Assembly: GCA_963827705.1 (NCBI GenBank)
Contig: CAWHBN010000016.1
Location: forward strand, 288,257-352,256
DNA length: 64,000 bases
Direction of reading: 5' to 3'
Source of the DNA: JACDAN01 sp963827705
Lineage (GTDB): Bacteria; Actinomycetota; Thermoleophilia; Gaiellales; Gaiellaceae
Under the pieces are notes generated by a model. It worked only from the letters and a program-made list of their open reading frames with translations, did no database searches and had not been told where the DNA came from. The position numbers and the translations under genes are program-made. Positions 27,362 through 36,166 of this stretch are shown in pieces; the first letter of the stretch is position 1, and each line of letters begins with the position of its first letter.

Positions 27362-27778
27362 CTAGGCGCTCGGCCGGACCTGCGCGAAGACGCGGAAGCT
27401 CGGCTCGCCGACGGGCAGCTCGTGGAACTCGGGGTTGACGCACCCGAGCTCGTCGCCCCGGCCGGCATACGTGTTCTCCACGTCGGCCCGGCACATCGGG
27501 AGCGGCTTCCGACTGGCCCGAACAGCACCGAAGCCCGGGGCTCGGGCTTCGGCTTCCTCCAGGAGCTGGAGGTCGATCTCGACGGAGAAGATCCGCTGCA
27601 TGCATCCGACGTAGGTGCGCCCCACTTCCTCGAAGGCGTAGAGGAAGGGGCACGCCCGAGCGACACAGGCTGCCGGGTAGACGACCTTGTCGCAGTGGAC
27701 CCCGCACCGGCGGCACTCGACCTCGTCCTGCGGCCGGAGCGGGAGGCTCCGCGGACGGGTCGTCGGCTGTGAGGCCAT
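27362..27778 (-). CDS. Conserved-looking Cys-rich hypothetical protein
   Basis: A 138-residue protein with nine Cys, chiefly C-X2-C-X4-C in ECRRCGVHCDKVVYPAACVA followed by CPFLYAFEEVGRTYVGCMQ, and further Cys in PMCRADV and LGCVNPEFHE. The pattern suggests a zinc or Fe-S site. No membrane segment. I do not recognise a named family. The ATG at 27778 is chosen over an upstream extension because CAGAAT lies six bases before it, matching leaderless starts here. It lies directly upstream of the nucleotidyltransferase gene (stop to next coding about 55 bases), so they may be cotranscribed. Confidence 0.7.
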   Translation of the reverse strand: MASQPTTRPRSLPLRPQDEVECRRCGVHCDKVVYPAACVARACPFLYAFEEVGRTYVGCMQRIFSVEIDLQLLEEAEARAPGFGAVRASRKPLPMCRADVENTYAGRGDELGCVNPEFHELPVGEPSFRVFAQVRPSA

Positions 27779-27839
27779 AGCGGGATTCTGTGTCACGAGC
27801 CCCGCGCCGCGCAAGACTTGACAGACAAACTCGCTCGCG

Positions 27840-28553
27840 CTAGGCGAGCAGGCGATCGACGACGTTCAGGACGTCCATCTGGGTGAACGCCTGGAAGTCG
27901 GGCTCGACCTCGACCGGGACGTCATCCGCGCGGAACCAGAGCGCCTGGACGGTCTTCATCCCGGCTCGGGAGGCGCCGAGGACGTCGGTGTCCAACCGGT
28001 CGCCCACGAAAACCGCCTCGTCCGGCGCTGCCCCGACCTCGTCGAGCGCCCGCTCGAAGATCGCCGGGTGCGGCTTGCGCTTGCCGACCTCTGACGACAG
28101 CACGACGGCGTCGACGCGCTCGACGAGCCCCTGGCGTTCGAGGACGGGCCGCAGCAGCCAGTCCGGGCTCGCGGTGTTGGAGACCAGCGCGAGCCGAAGT
28201 CCCCGCGCTCTAAGAGCCTCGAGAAGCGCGTGGGACGAGGCGGCGAGCGAGTAATGCGCGGCCCAGACGTCGTGCGCCGCGCGGAGGAAGAGCCGCAGGT
28301 CGTCATCCTCGAGATCGACGCCCTGACCTGAGAACGACCGGCGCATCACCTCGGCGATGACGATCTCGTCCTCACCGGCCGGGAACAGCTCCGCCTCGTT
28401 GTCCGCGAGGTAGCGGGTGAAGGCTTCTGCCGTCGGAAGGCCATCCCGCGCGAGCGCTTCAAGGCCGGCCGCGTGACCCTCGAGGGCTATCTCGTCGCTC
28501 CACTCCTCCTGCATGAGCGTCCCGCCCCAGTCGAAGAGAACCGCCCTCAGCAC
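27840..28553 (-). CDS. HAD-superfamily hydrolase (subfamily IA)
   Basis: A 237-residue HAD phosphatase. Motif I LFDWGGTL (nucleophile Asp near residue 8), motif II LVSNTAS, motif III Lys in GKRKPHPAIFERAL and motif IV VFVGDRLDTDVLGA are all present, with a helical cap between motifs I and II. The substrate is unknown. GTG start at 28553 with TAGCCT seven bases upstream; it shares an 18-bp divergent promoter with the exchanger gene. An upstream extension in the same frame is antisense to that gene and was discarded. Confidence 0.88.
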   Translation of the reverse strand: MLRAVLFDWGGTLMQEEWSDEIALEGHAAGLEALARDGLPTAEAFTRYLADNEAELFPAGEDEIVIAEVMRRSFSGQGVDLEDDDLRLFLRAAHDVWAAHYSLAASSHALLEALRARGLRLALVSNTASPDWLLRPVLERQGLVERVDAVVLSSEVGKRKPHPAIFERALDEVGAAPDEAVFVGDRLDTDVLGASRAGMKTVQALWFRADDVPVEVEPDFQAFTQMDVLNVVDRLLA

Positions 28554-28571
28554 CGTGGGTAGGCTAGCCCG
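28554..28571. promoter_or_regulatory. Bidirectional -10 promoter between HAD and CaCA genes
   Basis: 18 bp reading N6-TAGGCTA-N5. TAGGCT (plus) is six bases before the GTG at 28572; TAGCCT (minus) is seven bases before the GTG at 28553. Third instance of the symmetric TANNNTA arrangement in the window. Confidence 0.55.
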
Positions 28572-29612
28572 GTGGCCAGGAGGATCTTGTGGGGCACGCT
28601 TGCCCTTGCCCCGGTCACGATCGTCCTCCACTACGCGACCGACATCGGCGACACCGCCGAGTTCATCCTGGCCTCCGCCGCGCTCATTCCGCTCGCGTGG
28701 CTGATCGGCGAAGCGACCGAGCACGCCGCGCACCACACCGGGCCGGGGATCGGCGGCTTCCTCAACGCGACCTTCGGCAACGCTCCGGAGTTGATCATCG
28801 CGCTGCTCGCTGTCAACGAGGGGCTGACGGAGGTCGTGCGCGGCTCGCTGACGGGAAGCGTGGTCGGCAACCTCCTGCTCGTCCTCGGGTTCTCGCTGCT
28901 CTTCGGCGGCCGCGGCGCGCTCGACAGGGAGTCGAGCATGCTCTCCATCGGCCTGGTGACGCTCGCCGTGATCCTCCTCCTGATCCCGTCGGTTCCCGGT
29001 TGGGAAGGCGACCCGGAGCGCGATTCACTCGTCTACATCTCGATCCCGATCTCGATCGCGCTGCTCATCGTCTACGTCGGCGCGACCTGGATCTCGCTTC
29101 GGCGGCACCGGCAGATGCATGTCTCTGACGAGGCGTCCGATATGGCGGGCTGGAGCTTCCGGACGGCGCTGGGCGTGCTCGGCATCGCGACTGTCGTGAC
29201 CGCACTGATCGCGGAGATCGTCGTCGGCTCGATCGAGACCTTCGCGGACAAGGTCGGGCTCACGGAGTTCTTCGTCGCGGCTGTCATCGTCGCGATCGTC
29301 GGAAACGCGGCCGAGCACGGCGGCGCCGTCGTGGTCGCCGCCCGCGGCCAGATCAAGCTCGCCGCCGAGATCGCGCTCGCGTCGAGCGCGCAGGTGGCGG
29401 TGTTCCTCATCCCGGCGGTCACGCTACTCGCGCTGCTGATCGATCCCCTCGCGCTGTCGTTCCGGCCCATCGAGATCGCGGCGCTCGCGTTCGGCGTCGT
29501 GCTGACCTTCGCTCTCCTCGTCCAGGGACAGTCGAGCCGTGCCCGCGGAGTCGTGCTGATCGCCGGCTACGTCGCCGTCGCGGTCGCGTTCTTCTTCGCC
29601 GGGGATCGTTAG
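28572..29612 (+). CDS. Calcium/proton exchanger (CaCA family)
   Basis: A 346-residue membrane antiporter with about ten to eleven helices in two inverted repeats. The paired alpha motifs are FLNATFGNAPELIIALLAVN (about 58-77) and VAIVGNAAEHGGAVVVAARG (about 238-257), typical of Cax-type Ca2+/H+ exchangers. The conserved acidic residues (Glu of GNAPE and GNAAE) are present. It lowers cytosolic calcium in exchange for protons. GTG start, leaderless, divergent from a HAD hydrolase; convergent with the serine hydrolase gene by 4 bases. Confidence 0.9.
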   Translation: MARRILWGTLALAPVTIVLHYATDIGDTAEFILASAALIPLAWLIGEATEHAAHHTGPGIGGFLNATFGNAPELIIALLAVNEGLTEVVRGSLTGSVVGNLLLVLGFSLLFGGRGALDRESSMLSIGLVTLAVILLLIPSVPGWEGDPERDSLVYISIPISIALLIVYVGATWISLRRHRQMHVSDEASDMAGWSFRTALGVLGIATVVTALIAEIVVGSIETFADKVGLTEFFVAAVIVAIVGNAAEHGGAVVVAARGQIKLAAEIALASSAQVAVFLIPAVTLLALLIDPLALSFRPIEIAALAFGVVLTFALLVQGQSSRARGVVLIAGYVAVAVAFFFAGDR

Positions 29613-30934
29613 CCCATGGTCGACGGCTCGCGCGTGACCGGATAGGTCGCGAAGTAGAGCTTGACGGGGACACCGTCATCGTCCCTGGTGATCCGGAGGA
29701 GCTCGCCGCGCTCGTAGCCCCGGGCGACCCGGTAGAGATCCTCGCCCTCCTGCTCGTACACCGAGCGGCCGAGATCCAGCCGGGCCCCCGGGAAGACGGA
29801 CTCGAGGCTGCCCCCGCGGTACGAGAAGACGATCGGGTGGCCCTCGGAGAACCACTGGCCCAGCACGCCCTCGAGCTCGGGCGGCGGCGCCTCGCCCGGC
29901 CGCCACTCGTCCTTGACCGGTCGGTACGCCTCGGCGACCGCACGGGAGAGCTCGATCCCGAGGGCCGAGATCGTCACGCCCGCGCCGTCGTTCGTGAGCA
30001 CCGCCGCGCCCGTCCGCTTTGGCGGGAACGCCGAGACGTGGGCCAGGTAGCCGGCGTGGGCACCGTCGTGACCGACGAAGACGTCGTCGCCGCTCCGGTA
30101 CAGAGCGAAGCCGAGCCCGTAGGCGAGTCGCCACTTCGTCAGGTCGACCATCGACTGGAACGTGGACATCTCCTCGACCGTCTCCCTGGAGAGGACGGCG
30201 GGGTCCGGATCGCCGATGAACGCCGCCCAGCGGCAGAGATCCTCGGCGGTGCTCCAGAGCTCCGCGGCGGGGGCGACTGCGCGGCCCTCGATCACCGGCT
30301 CGCGCCGAGGCACGTCCGTGTACGGGTGAACGAGGTACCCGGCCGCCGCCGGCTCCTCGGCAGTCCACGTCGTCCTGGTCATGCCCACAGGGCCGAGGAC
30401 ATTCCGGGTGAGGTACTCCTCCGCCGGCTCACTGCTGACCCGAGCGACCACCTCCCCGAGGAGCGAGTACGCGAGGTTCGAGTAGTGCCAGTACGCGCCC
30501 GGCGCAAGCGGCTTCTCAGCCTCGGCGAGCCGCGGCAGAAGCTCCTCGCGCGTCGGCATCTCCAGCGTCTCCCAGACATTCCCGGGCACCTCGCGCTGGA
30601 GGCCCGAGAGATGTGAGAGCAGCCCGCGAATCGTCAACCCGTGCTCGGCGCCCTCAACGTGCCGGTCGAGCCTGTCGTCAAGCGAGAGCCTGCCCTCGTC
30701 GCGAAGCCGCATGATCCCCACCGCCGTCACGGTCTTCGTGATCGACGCGATCCGGTACTGGTGGTCCGGCGTCGCCTCCTCCCCGCCCTCGACGTCCGCG
30801 AGCCCGACGGCCTCGCTCCAGACGATCTCACCCTCACGGACCGCGGCGGCGCTGACGCTGGGCAGCCGGTTCTCGGCCTGAGCCTCCCGGACGATCCCCG
30901 AGAGCTCTGCCGCAAGTCCCTCAGGCGTGGGCAA
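29609..30934 (-). CDS. Serine hydrolase, beta-lactamase class C/CubicO type
   Basis: A 441-residue penicillin-binding-fold hydrolase. The S-X-X-K nucleophile is SITK in YRIASITKTVTAVGIM near residue 70, and the Tyr motif is YSNLAYSLLGEV. The HDG-type third motif fits GHDGAHAGYLAHVS. A C-terminal beta domain of about 100 residues follows. No clear signal peptide, so it is likely a cytosolic esterase/peptidase rather than a secreted lactamase. The TTG start at 30934 overlaps the end of the threonine aldolase gene; a longer frame upstream only reads antisense-like sequence. Confidence 0.83.
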   Translation of the reverse strand: MPTPEGLAAELSGIVREAQAENRLPSVSAAAVREGEIVWSEAVGLADVEGGEEATPDHQYRIASITKTVTAVGIMRLRDEGRLSLDDRLDRHVEGAEHGLTIRGLLSHLSGLQREVPGNVWETLEMPTREELLPRLAEAEKPLAPGAYWHYSNLAYSLLGEVVARVSSEPAEEYLTRNVLGPVGMTRTTWTAEEPAAAGYLVHPYTDVPRREPVIEGRAVAPAAELWSTAEDLCRWAAFIGDPDPAVLSRETVEEMSTFQSMVDLTKWRLAYGLGFALYRSGDDVFVGHDGAHAGYLAHVSAFPPKRTGAAVLTNDGAGVTISALGIELSRAVAEAYRPVKDEWRPGEAPPPELEGVLGQWFSEGHPIVFSYRGGSLESVFPGARLDLGRSVYEQEGEDLYRVARGYERGELLRITRDDDGVPVKLYFATYPVTREPSTMG

Positions 30935-31964
30935 GAACCCCGAGCGCCTTGGGAACGATCTCGATTGCCTGCTCGATGTCCTCGTCCGTGACGTCGAGAT
31001 GGGTGACGGCGCGGAGGCGCGTCGGGATGATCGTCCCCGAGATCCCGACACCCGCCTGGTGCACACGCTCGAGCGCCTCGGGCTGCGAGAGGCCGAGCGG
31101 CTCGAGGTCGATCTGTACGAAGTTCGTCTCCACCGCGTCCGGGTCGACGGGCAGCCCTGCCGACGCGAGGCCCTCTCCGAGTCGACGGGCGCGCGCGTGG
31201 TCCTCCGCAAGCCGGTCGATGTTGTGCTCGAGCGCGTACACGCCGGAGGCGGCGACGATTCCCGCCTGGCGCATTGCGCCGCCGAACATGTGCTTGAAGC
31301 GACGGGCTCGAAGCATCAGCTCGGACGAGCCGGCGACGACTGCGCCCAACGGGCAGCCGAGGCCCTTCGACAGGCAGATCGTCACCGTGTCGGCGCGCGC
31401 GGAGATCCGCGATGCCGGGACACCGAGCGCGACGGCTGCGTGGAAGAGGCGGGCGCCGTCGAGATGGAGCCTGAGACCGAGCTCGCGACAGCAGTCGACG
31501 ACGGCGTCGAGCTCCTCGAGCGGCCAGACACGGCCGCCGGAGGCGTTGTGGGTGTTCTCGATGGAGACGACTCGCGTCCTCGGTGTGTGGAAGTCGCTGT
31601 ACAGGCGCGCGGCCGAGCGGATCTGGTCGGCGCCGATTCGGCCGTTCTCACCGACCAGCGGGCGCGTCTGAAGGCCGCTGAAGACAGCGGGGCCCCCGAG
31701 CTCCGAGATCAGGACGTGCGAATGCTCCTCGGCGAACAACTCGTCGCCAGGCTCGCCGTGGAGCCGAAGCGCGATCTCGTTCGCCATGGTCGCCGTCGGG
31801 ACATAGACGGCCTCTTCCTGCCCGAGAAGCTCAGCCGCCCGTTGCTCGAGCAGGTTGACGGTCGGGTCTTCCCGCTTCTGCTCGTCCCCGACCTCCGCGG
31901 ACGCGATCGCCTCGCGCATCGCCGCGCTTGGCCTCGTCTGAGTATCCGACCGGAGGTCGATCAC
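30921..31964 (-). CDS. ltaE: Low-specificity L-threonine aldolase
   Basis: PLP-dependent cleavage of L-threonine/allo-threonine to glycine and acetaldehyde. The 347 residues start at a GTG giving VIDLRSDTQTRPSAAMREA, the usual family N-terminus. The PLP lysine is in TICLSKGLGCPLGAVVAG, and HLDGARLFHAAVALG holds the PLP-interacting Asp. The gene lies in an operon after the MFS gene, whose frame runs 134 bases into it, and before the serine hydrolase. Glycine produced could feed the glycine cleavage genes further along. Confidence 0.93.
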   Translation of the reverse strand: MIDLRSDTQTRPSAAMREAIASAEVGDEQKREDPTVNLLEQRAAELLGQEEAVYVPTATMANEIALRLHGEPGDELFAEEHSHVLISELGGPAVFSGLQTRPLVGENGRIGADQIRSAARLYSDFHTPRTRVVSIENTHNASGGRVWPLEELDAVVDCCRELGLRLHLDGARLFHAAVALGVPASRISARADTVTICLSKGLGCPLGAVVAGSSELMLRARRFKHMFGGAMRQAGIVAASGVYALEHNIDRLAEDHARARRLGEGLASAGLPVDPDAVETNFVQIDLEPLGLSQPEALERVHQAGVGISGTIIPTRLRAVTHLDVTDEDIEQAIEIVPKALGVLAHA

Positions 31965-33174
31965 GGCGAGATTCTGCCTGCCGCCAGGCGAGGAGGTACA
32001 GGGCAGCGCCGGTCGCACCTATGAGGGCGATCAAGATCCACATCCCGGCGTCGCCGAATGCGGCTCGCGTCTGGAGGCCGATCGCCGGCGCAAGCGAGAG
32101 GCCGAGCCAGCTGGCGGCGTTCGCCGTGCCGAGGTACATGCCGCGGAGGCCCGGCGGCGCCATGTTCGCGATCAGCGCCTCCGAGGCCGGCGCCCACAGC
32201 ATCTCGCCGAGGACGACGACGAGGAGGACGACGATCACGACGGGCACGACGGCGCTCGCCTCGAGCAGGAGGTACGGCGAGGCCATGAGCAGCACGCCTG
32301 CTGTGAGCTTGGCTCCACGCGAGATCCCGGTCGTCCAGCGGGTGACCCGCATCTGGAGCAGGACGATCACGATCGGGTTCATCGCGAAGAGGAGCCCCCA
32401 CGTCGCGGGTGCGAGTCCGTGCGTCTGCGTCAGCGAGATCGGAAGCAGCAGCTCGAACGCCGCGTACGAGCACCACCCACCGATCGCGGCGAAGAACACC
32501 GTGAGCAGGGCGGCATCGCGTGCGAGGGGGCGCAGAGAAGGCGCCGCGCCTCCGGTGTCCGCTCGGCGCGCACTCTCGTGAAGTCGGAGCGCCGCGACAA
32601 GGGAAAGCGCGTAGGCGCCGACGATCCCCGCGAAGAGCGGCTCCCAGCGCCAGGTGACAAGGGCTGCGCCGACCAGCGGCCCGAGCGTGGCGCCGGCGTT
32701 CAGGACGACGCGGAAGGCGCCGAATGCCTCCTCGCGATCGTCCTCGCCGACGAGGTCGGCAAGAAGTGCGCGCTGTGACGTTCCGCGCACCGGCTGGATG
32801 AAGCCCATGACGACGAGGACTGCGTACGCCGCGAGGATCGGAAGATCAGGGACGAGCAGGATCGCCGGAGTCGCGGTCTGGACGATCGACGCCGCCAGGA
32901 TCACCGGCTGTCGGCCGATGCGATCGGAGAGACGACCGCCGACGAGCGCACCCGCGACGGCAGCCAGTCCCGAGCACGTGTACGCGATTCCGACCTGGGT
33001 CGCCGGTGCTGCCCGCTCGGTCAGGGCCCAGATCGCGAAAAATGCGAAGAAGGCGAACTGGCCGAGCGCGCCGAATCCGACCGACGCCAGCACCGGCTTG
33101 AGGACAGGGTCGACCTCGCCGCCGAAGAGACGCTTGAAGCTGAGCACGGTGGCACTGTGGCGATCGTCTGCCAT
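31831..33174 (-). CDS. Major facilitator superfamily transporter
   Basis: A 447-residue MFS permease with twelve predicted helices. The loop 2-3 signature is GGRLSDRIGRQPVIL at about 78-92, and the equivalent inter-half region and GEMLWAPASEALIANMAPPG support a drug/sugar-proton antiporter type. The tail after about residue 395 is hydrophilic, Arg/Gly rich and overlaps ltaE by 134 bases. In another frame a TGA overlaps the ltaE GTG, so the natural C-terminus may be shorter. Start is ATG 33174 (TTG 33183 possible). Divergent from a LysR regulator. Confidence 0.85.
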   Translation of the reverse strand: MADDRHSATVLSFKRLFGGEVDPVLKPVLASVGFGALGQFAFFAFFAIWALTERAAPATQVGIAYTCSGLAAVAGALVGGRLSDRIGRQPVILAASIVQTATPAILLVPDLPILAAYAVLVVMGFIQPVRGTSQRALLADLVGEDDREEAFGAFRVVLNAGATLGPLVGAALVTWRWEPLFAGIVGAYALSLVAALRLHESARRADTGGAAPSLRPLARDAALLTVFFAAIGGWCSYAAFELLLPISLTQTHGLAPATWGLLFAMNPIVIVLLQMRVTRWTTGISRGAKLTAGVLLMASPYLLLEASAVVPVVIVVLLVVVLGEMLWAPASEALIANMAPPGLRGMYLGTANAASWLGLSLAPAIGLQTRAAFGDAGMWILIALIGATGAALYLLAWRQAESRRDRPPVGYSDEAKRGDARGDRVRGGRGRAEAGRPDRQPARATGG

Positions 33175-33204
33175 GCGTGCCAATGCCGATTTCGTCTGAG
33201 GCTA

Positions 33205-33216
33205 TACGATTCGGTA
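33205..33216 (+). promoter_or_regulatory. -10 box for a leaderless LysR regulator mRNA
   Basis: TACGAT (33205-33210) followed by exactly six bases and the ATG at 33217. Same spacing as the other leaderless starts. It lies in the 42-bp region divergent from the MFS gene. Confidence 0.5.
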
Positions 33217-34170
33217 ATGCTCGACCCGCGCCGCCTGGCACTTCTCCGAGAAGTCGTCCGCCACGGCTCGTTCTCGAAAGCCGCGCAGGCGCTCTTCCTC
33301 ACGCAGCCCGCCGTGTCGCGCCAGGTGGCCAAGCTGGAGCGGGAGGTCGGGGTCCGGCTCCTCGAACGCACGCCGGGCGGGCTCCGGCTCACGGACGCCG
33401 GCCGGGTCGCCGTCGACCGGGCGGAGGCGATCGCGGGCCACCTCGCCGCCGCCGAGGCCGAGCTGGAAGCGATCGCAACGGTGAGCGCCGGCCGGCTCCG
33501 GATGTGCGCCTTTCCGACCGTCGCGTCGACGCTCGCCCTCGAGGCGATCGAAGTGTTCCGGCGCCGACACCCGGGTGTCGAGCTCTCCTTTCTGGAGGCC
33601 GGCACGCGGGTGAGCATCCAGCGGCTTCGCGCGGGCGACGTGGATCTCGCGATCGCCTTCCGCGAGCGCGGCCGGCCGGCACCGCGAGCCTGGGAGGGCC
33701 TCCACGCCGACCACCTGCTCGTCGACCCGCTGTACGTCGCGCTGGCGAAAGACCACCCCCAGTCCTCGAAGGACGCCGTCCGGCTGCGCGACCTCCGGAA
33801 CGAGGGCTGGATCCAGGCCGTGCAGGCGGGCCCGACGGGCATCACCTACCGCGCCTGTCTCGCCGCCGGTTTCGAGCCGCGCATCGTCCACCTCAGCGAC
33901 CATGCGCCGATCACGCAGGGGCTCGTAGCCGCCGGCCTCGGAGTGACGCTCGTGTCCAGCCTGTCGGTGCCGCACGCCCGCAAGGACATCGCGATCCGGC
34001 CGTTGAAACCGTCAGGCCCTCAGCGCGACATCTTCGCGGTCTCGCTCCCGGGAGCGCTGCAGCCGCCTGCGATCACGGCGATGGTGGCGATCCTGGGCGA
34101 GCTGGCGCCGCGCTACGACTCGGCGCGGAAGTCGGCCGCCGTGCGGCCGTCGTCGGTCGCGGCGTCCTGA
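33217..34170 (+). CDS. LysR-type transcriptional regulator
   Basis: A 317-residue LysR protein. The DNA-binding domain covers about 1-62 (LDPRRLALLREVVRHGSFSK, then AAQALFLTQPAVSRQVAKLE), followed by a two-lobed effector domain. The ATG at 33217 is preferred to an in-frame start at 33157 because the LysR fold begins here and a -10 box sits six bases upstream. Divergent orientation suggests it regulates the MFS transporter. Its 3' end overlaps the ankyrin gene convergently by 58 bases. Confidence 0.9.
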   Translation: MLDPRRLALLREVVRHGSFSKAAQALFLTQPAVSRQVAKLEREVGVRLLERTPGGLRLTDAGRVAVDRAEAIAGHLAAAEAELEAIATVSAGRLRMCAFPTVASTLALEAIEVFRRRHPGVELSFLEAGTRVSIQRLRAGDVDLAIAFRERGRPAPRAWEGLHADHLLVDPLYVALAKDHPQSSKDAVRLRDLRNEGWIQAVQAGPTGITYRACLAAGFEPRIVHLSDHAPITQGLVAAGLGVTLVSSLSVPHARKDIAIRPLKPSGPQRDIFAVSLPGALQPPAITAMVAILGELAPRYDSARKSAAVRPSSVAAS

Positions 34171-34643
34171 TCGGCGCCGCTCGCGAGCAGCAGCTCGTAC
34201 AGCTCGTCGTTCCCGGCCTGCGCCGCTGCATGGAGCGGAACGAAGCCGCCCTCCTGCCGGGCATTTGGGTCGGCGCCGTGGTCGAGCAGGAGACGAGCCA
34301 CCGGCGTGTGCCCGGCGGCCGCCGCGCTGTGAAGCGGCTGCACACGGAGCGGATTCCTCGCAACGGCCTTCACATCCGCGCCGTGCTCGAGCAGCGTCGC
34401 GGCGACCGTTTCCCGACCGAAGAACGCCGCGAGGTGGAGCGCCGTGAAACCGTCGGGCGACCAGTCGGCGGCGGCGCCCGGCTGCACGGACAGCAGCTCA
34501 CGCACGCGTTCGGAGTCCCCTACGGCCGCCGCCTCGAAGATCGTGAGGTCGGGCCGCTCGGCCAGGGCCGCTTCGACCGTGTCGCGATCACCGCGATAGA
34601 GCGCCTTCAGCAGCTCCGACTGTGGGCTCGGCAGCTCGCTCAC
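34113..34643 (-). CDS. Ankyrin-repeat protein
   Basis: A 176-residue cytosolic protein made of about five ankyrin repeats, for example DGFTALHLAAFFGRETVAAT, then QPLHSAAAAGHTPVARLLLD and VPLHAAAQAGNDELYELLLA. Probably a protein-binding module; no catalytic domain. It starts 20 bases after the gcvPB stop on the same strand and may be the last gene of the dcw-gcv run. Partner unknown. Confidence 0.88.
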   Translation of the reverse strand: MSELPSPQSELLKALYRGDRDTVEAALAERPDLTIFEAAAVGDSERVRELLSVQPGAAADWSPDGFTALHLAAFFGRETVAATLLEHGADVKAVARNPLRVQPLHSAAAAGHTPVARLLLDHGADPNARQEGGFVPLHAAAQAGNDELYELLLASGADQDAATDDGRTAADFRAES

Positions 34644-34663
34644 GCGACCATTTCACCAGCGGC

Positions 34664-36166
34664 CTAGACGCCTTTCGGTGCTTCGACCTCGGTAGCAGTC
34701 GTGGGCTCGCCGGACAGATCCGGGTGCTCCTCGAAGCGGTAGCGGACGATCGCCCTCTTCGCGGCCTTGACCTCGTCCAGGCGACCGACGGGACGGCCGT
34801 GCGGCGCGGACTTGATCTCCTCCGGCTCCTCGGCCGCCTCCCGGGCGATCGCGAGCATCGCGTCGGCGAAGGCGTCGAGCGTCTCCTTTGTCTCCGTCTC
34901 GGTGGGCTCGACCATCAGCGCCTCGGGCACGATCAACGGGAAGTAGATCGTCGGCGGGTGGAAGCCGTAGTCCATCAGGCGCTTGGCGACATCGAGTGCC
35001 GTGATTCCGTGCTCCTTCTTGAGATTTCGCGCCGAGAGCACGAACTCGTGCATGCAGAGCCGATCGAAGGGCAGGTCATACGACTCCTTGAGCCGGGCCA
35101 GCAGGTAGTTCGCGTTCAGGACCGCATCCTCCGACATCGTCCGGAGCTCCTTGCCCCAGGCGAGGATGAACGCGTACGAGCGGACGAACACTCCAAAAGG
35201 CCCGGTGAACGCGCGCACCTTCCCGATCGACTGCGGGCGGTCGTAGTCGAGGCGGAAGCGGTTCCCGTCGCGGACGACGGCCGGCACAGGCAAAAACGGC
35301 TCGAGGCGGTCACGGACCGCGATCGGACCGCCTCCCGGCCCTCCGCCGCCGTGCGGCTGAGAGAACGTCTTGTGCAGGTTGATGTGGACGATGTCGAAGC
35401 CCATGTCGCCGGGCCGGGAGATCCCGCAGACGGCGTTGAGATTGGCGCCGTCGTAGTACAGAAGCGCGCCGACTTCGTGAAAGATCTTCGCGACCTCCTC
35501 GATGTGCTCGTCGAAAAGGCCGAGGGTCGAGGGGTTCGTCAGCATGAGGCCGGCCGTCGATTCGTCGACACGGCTGCGGAGATCGTCGAGGTCGATGTTC
35601 CCGCGGGCGTCCGTCGCGACCTTCTGGAGATCGAAGCCGGCCATGGTCACGCTCGCCGGATTCGTGCCGTGCGCCGTGTCGGCGACGACGATCGTCCGGC
35701 GCCGGTCGCCCTCGCCGCGGTCGGCGAAGTAGGCGCGCATCAGCATCAGGCCAGTCAATTCTCCCTGGGAGCCGGCCGCGGGCTGGAGCGAAACCGCGTC
35801 CAGCCCGGTGACCTCCGCGAGAATCTCCTGGAGGTCGTGCATGAGCTCGAGCGCTCCCTGCGCTCCTTCCTCGTCCTGGTGCGGATGGAGGTCGCGGAAC
35901 CCGGGCAGTGCGGCGACCCGCTCGTTGACGCGCGGGTTGTACTTCATCGTGCAGGACCCGAGCGGGTAGAAGCCGGTGTCGATCCCGAAGTTGCGGGTCG
36001 ACAGCTCCGTGAAGTGACGGACGAGCTCGATCTCGGGAATCTCCGGGAGGCGGGCGGGCCGCTCACGGCGAAGCTCCTCCGGGACGGCCGGCGCGGACAG
36101 CTCGGCCGGACGCGGCACTCGGCCCGCCCGGCGACCTGGACTCGACTTCTCGAAGACGAGTCTCAT
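34664..36166 (-). CDS. gcvPB: Glycine dehydrogenase (decarboxylating) subunit 2
   Basis: PLP-containing half of the split glycine decarboxylase. The 500 residues carry the PLP lysine motif HINLHKTFSQPHGGGGPGGG and ADTAHGTNPASVTMAGF. With GcvPA it decarboxylates glycine and passes the aminomethyl group to the lipoyl arm of GcvH. It overlaps gcvPA by 4 bases. The length is that of the two-subunit form common in Firmicutes and Thermus rather than the roughly 950-residue fused GcvP. Confidence 0.96.
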   Translation of the reverse strand: MRLVFEKSSPGRRAGRVPRPAELSAPAVPEELRRERPARLPEIPEIELVRHFTELSTRNFGIDTGFYPLGSCTMKYNPRVNERVAALPGFRDLHPHQDEEGAQGALELMHDLQEILAEVTGLDAVSLQPAAGSQGELTGLMLMRAYFADRGEGDRRRTIVVADTAHGTNPASVTMAGFDLQKVATDARGNIDLDDLRSRVDESTAGLMLTNPSTLGLFDEHIEEVAKIFHEVGALLYYDGANLNAVCGISRPGDMGFDIVHINLHKTFSQPHGGGGPGGGPIAVRDRLEPFLPVPAVVRDGNRFRLDYDRPQSIGKVRAFTGPFGVFVRSYAFILAWGKELRTMSEDAVLNANYLLARLKESYDLPFDRLCMHEFVLSARNLKKEHGITALDVAKRLMDYGFHPPTIYFPLIVPEALMVEPTETETKETLDAFADAMLAIAREAAEEPEEIKSAPHGRPVGRLDEVKAAKRAIVRYRFEEHPDLSGEPTTATEVEAPKGV

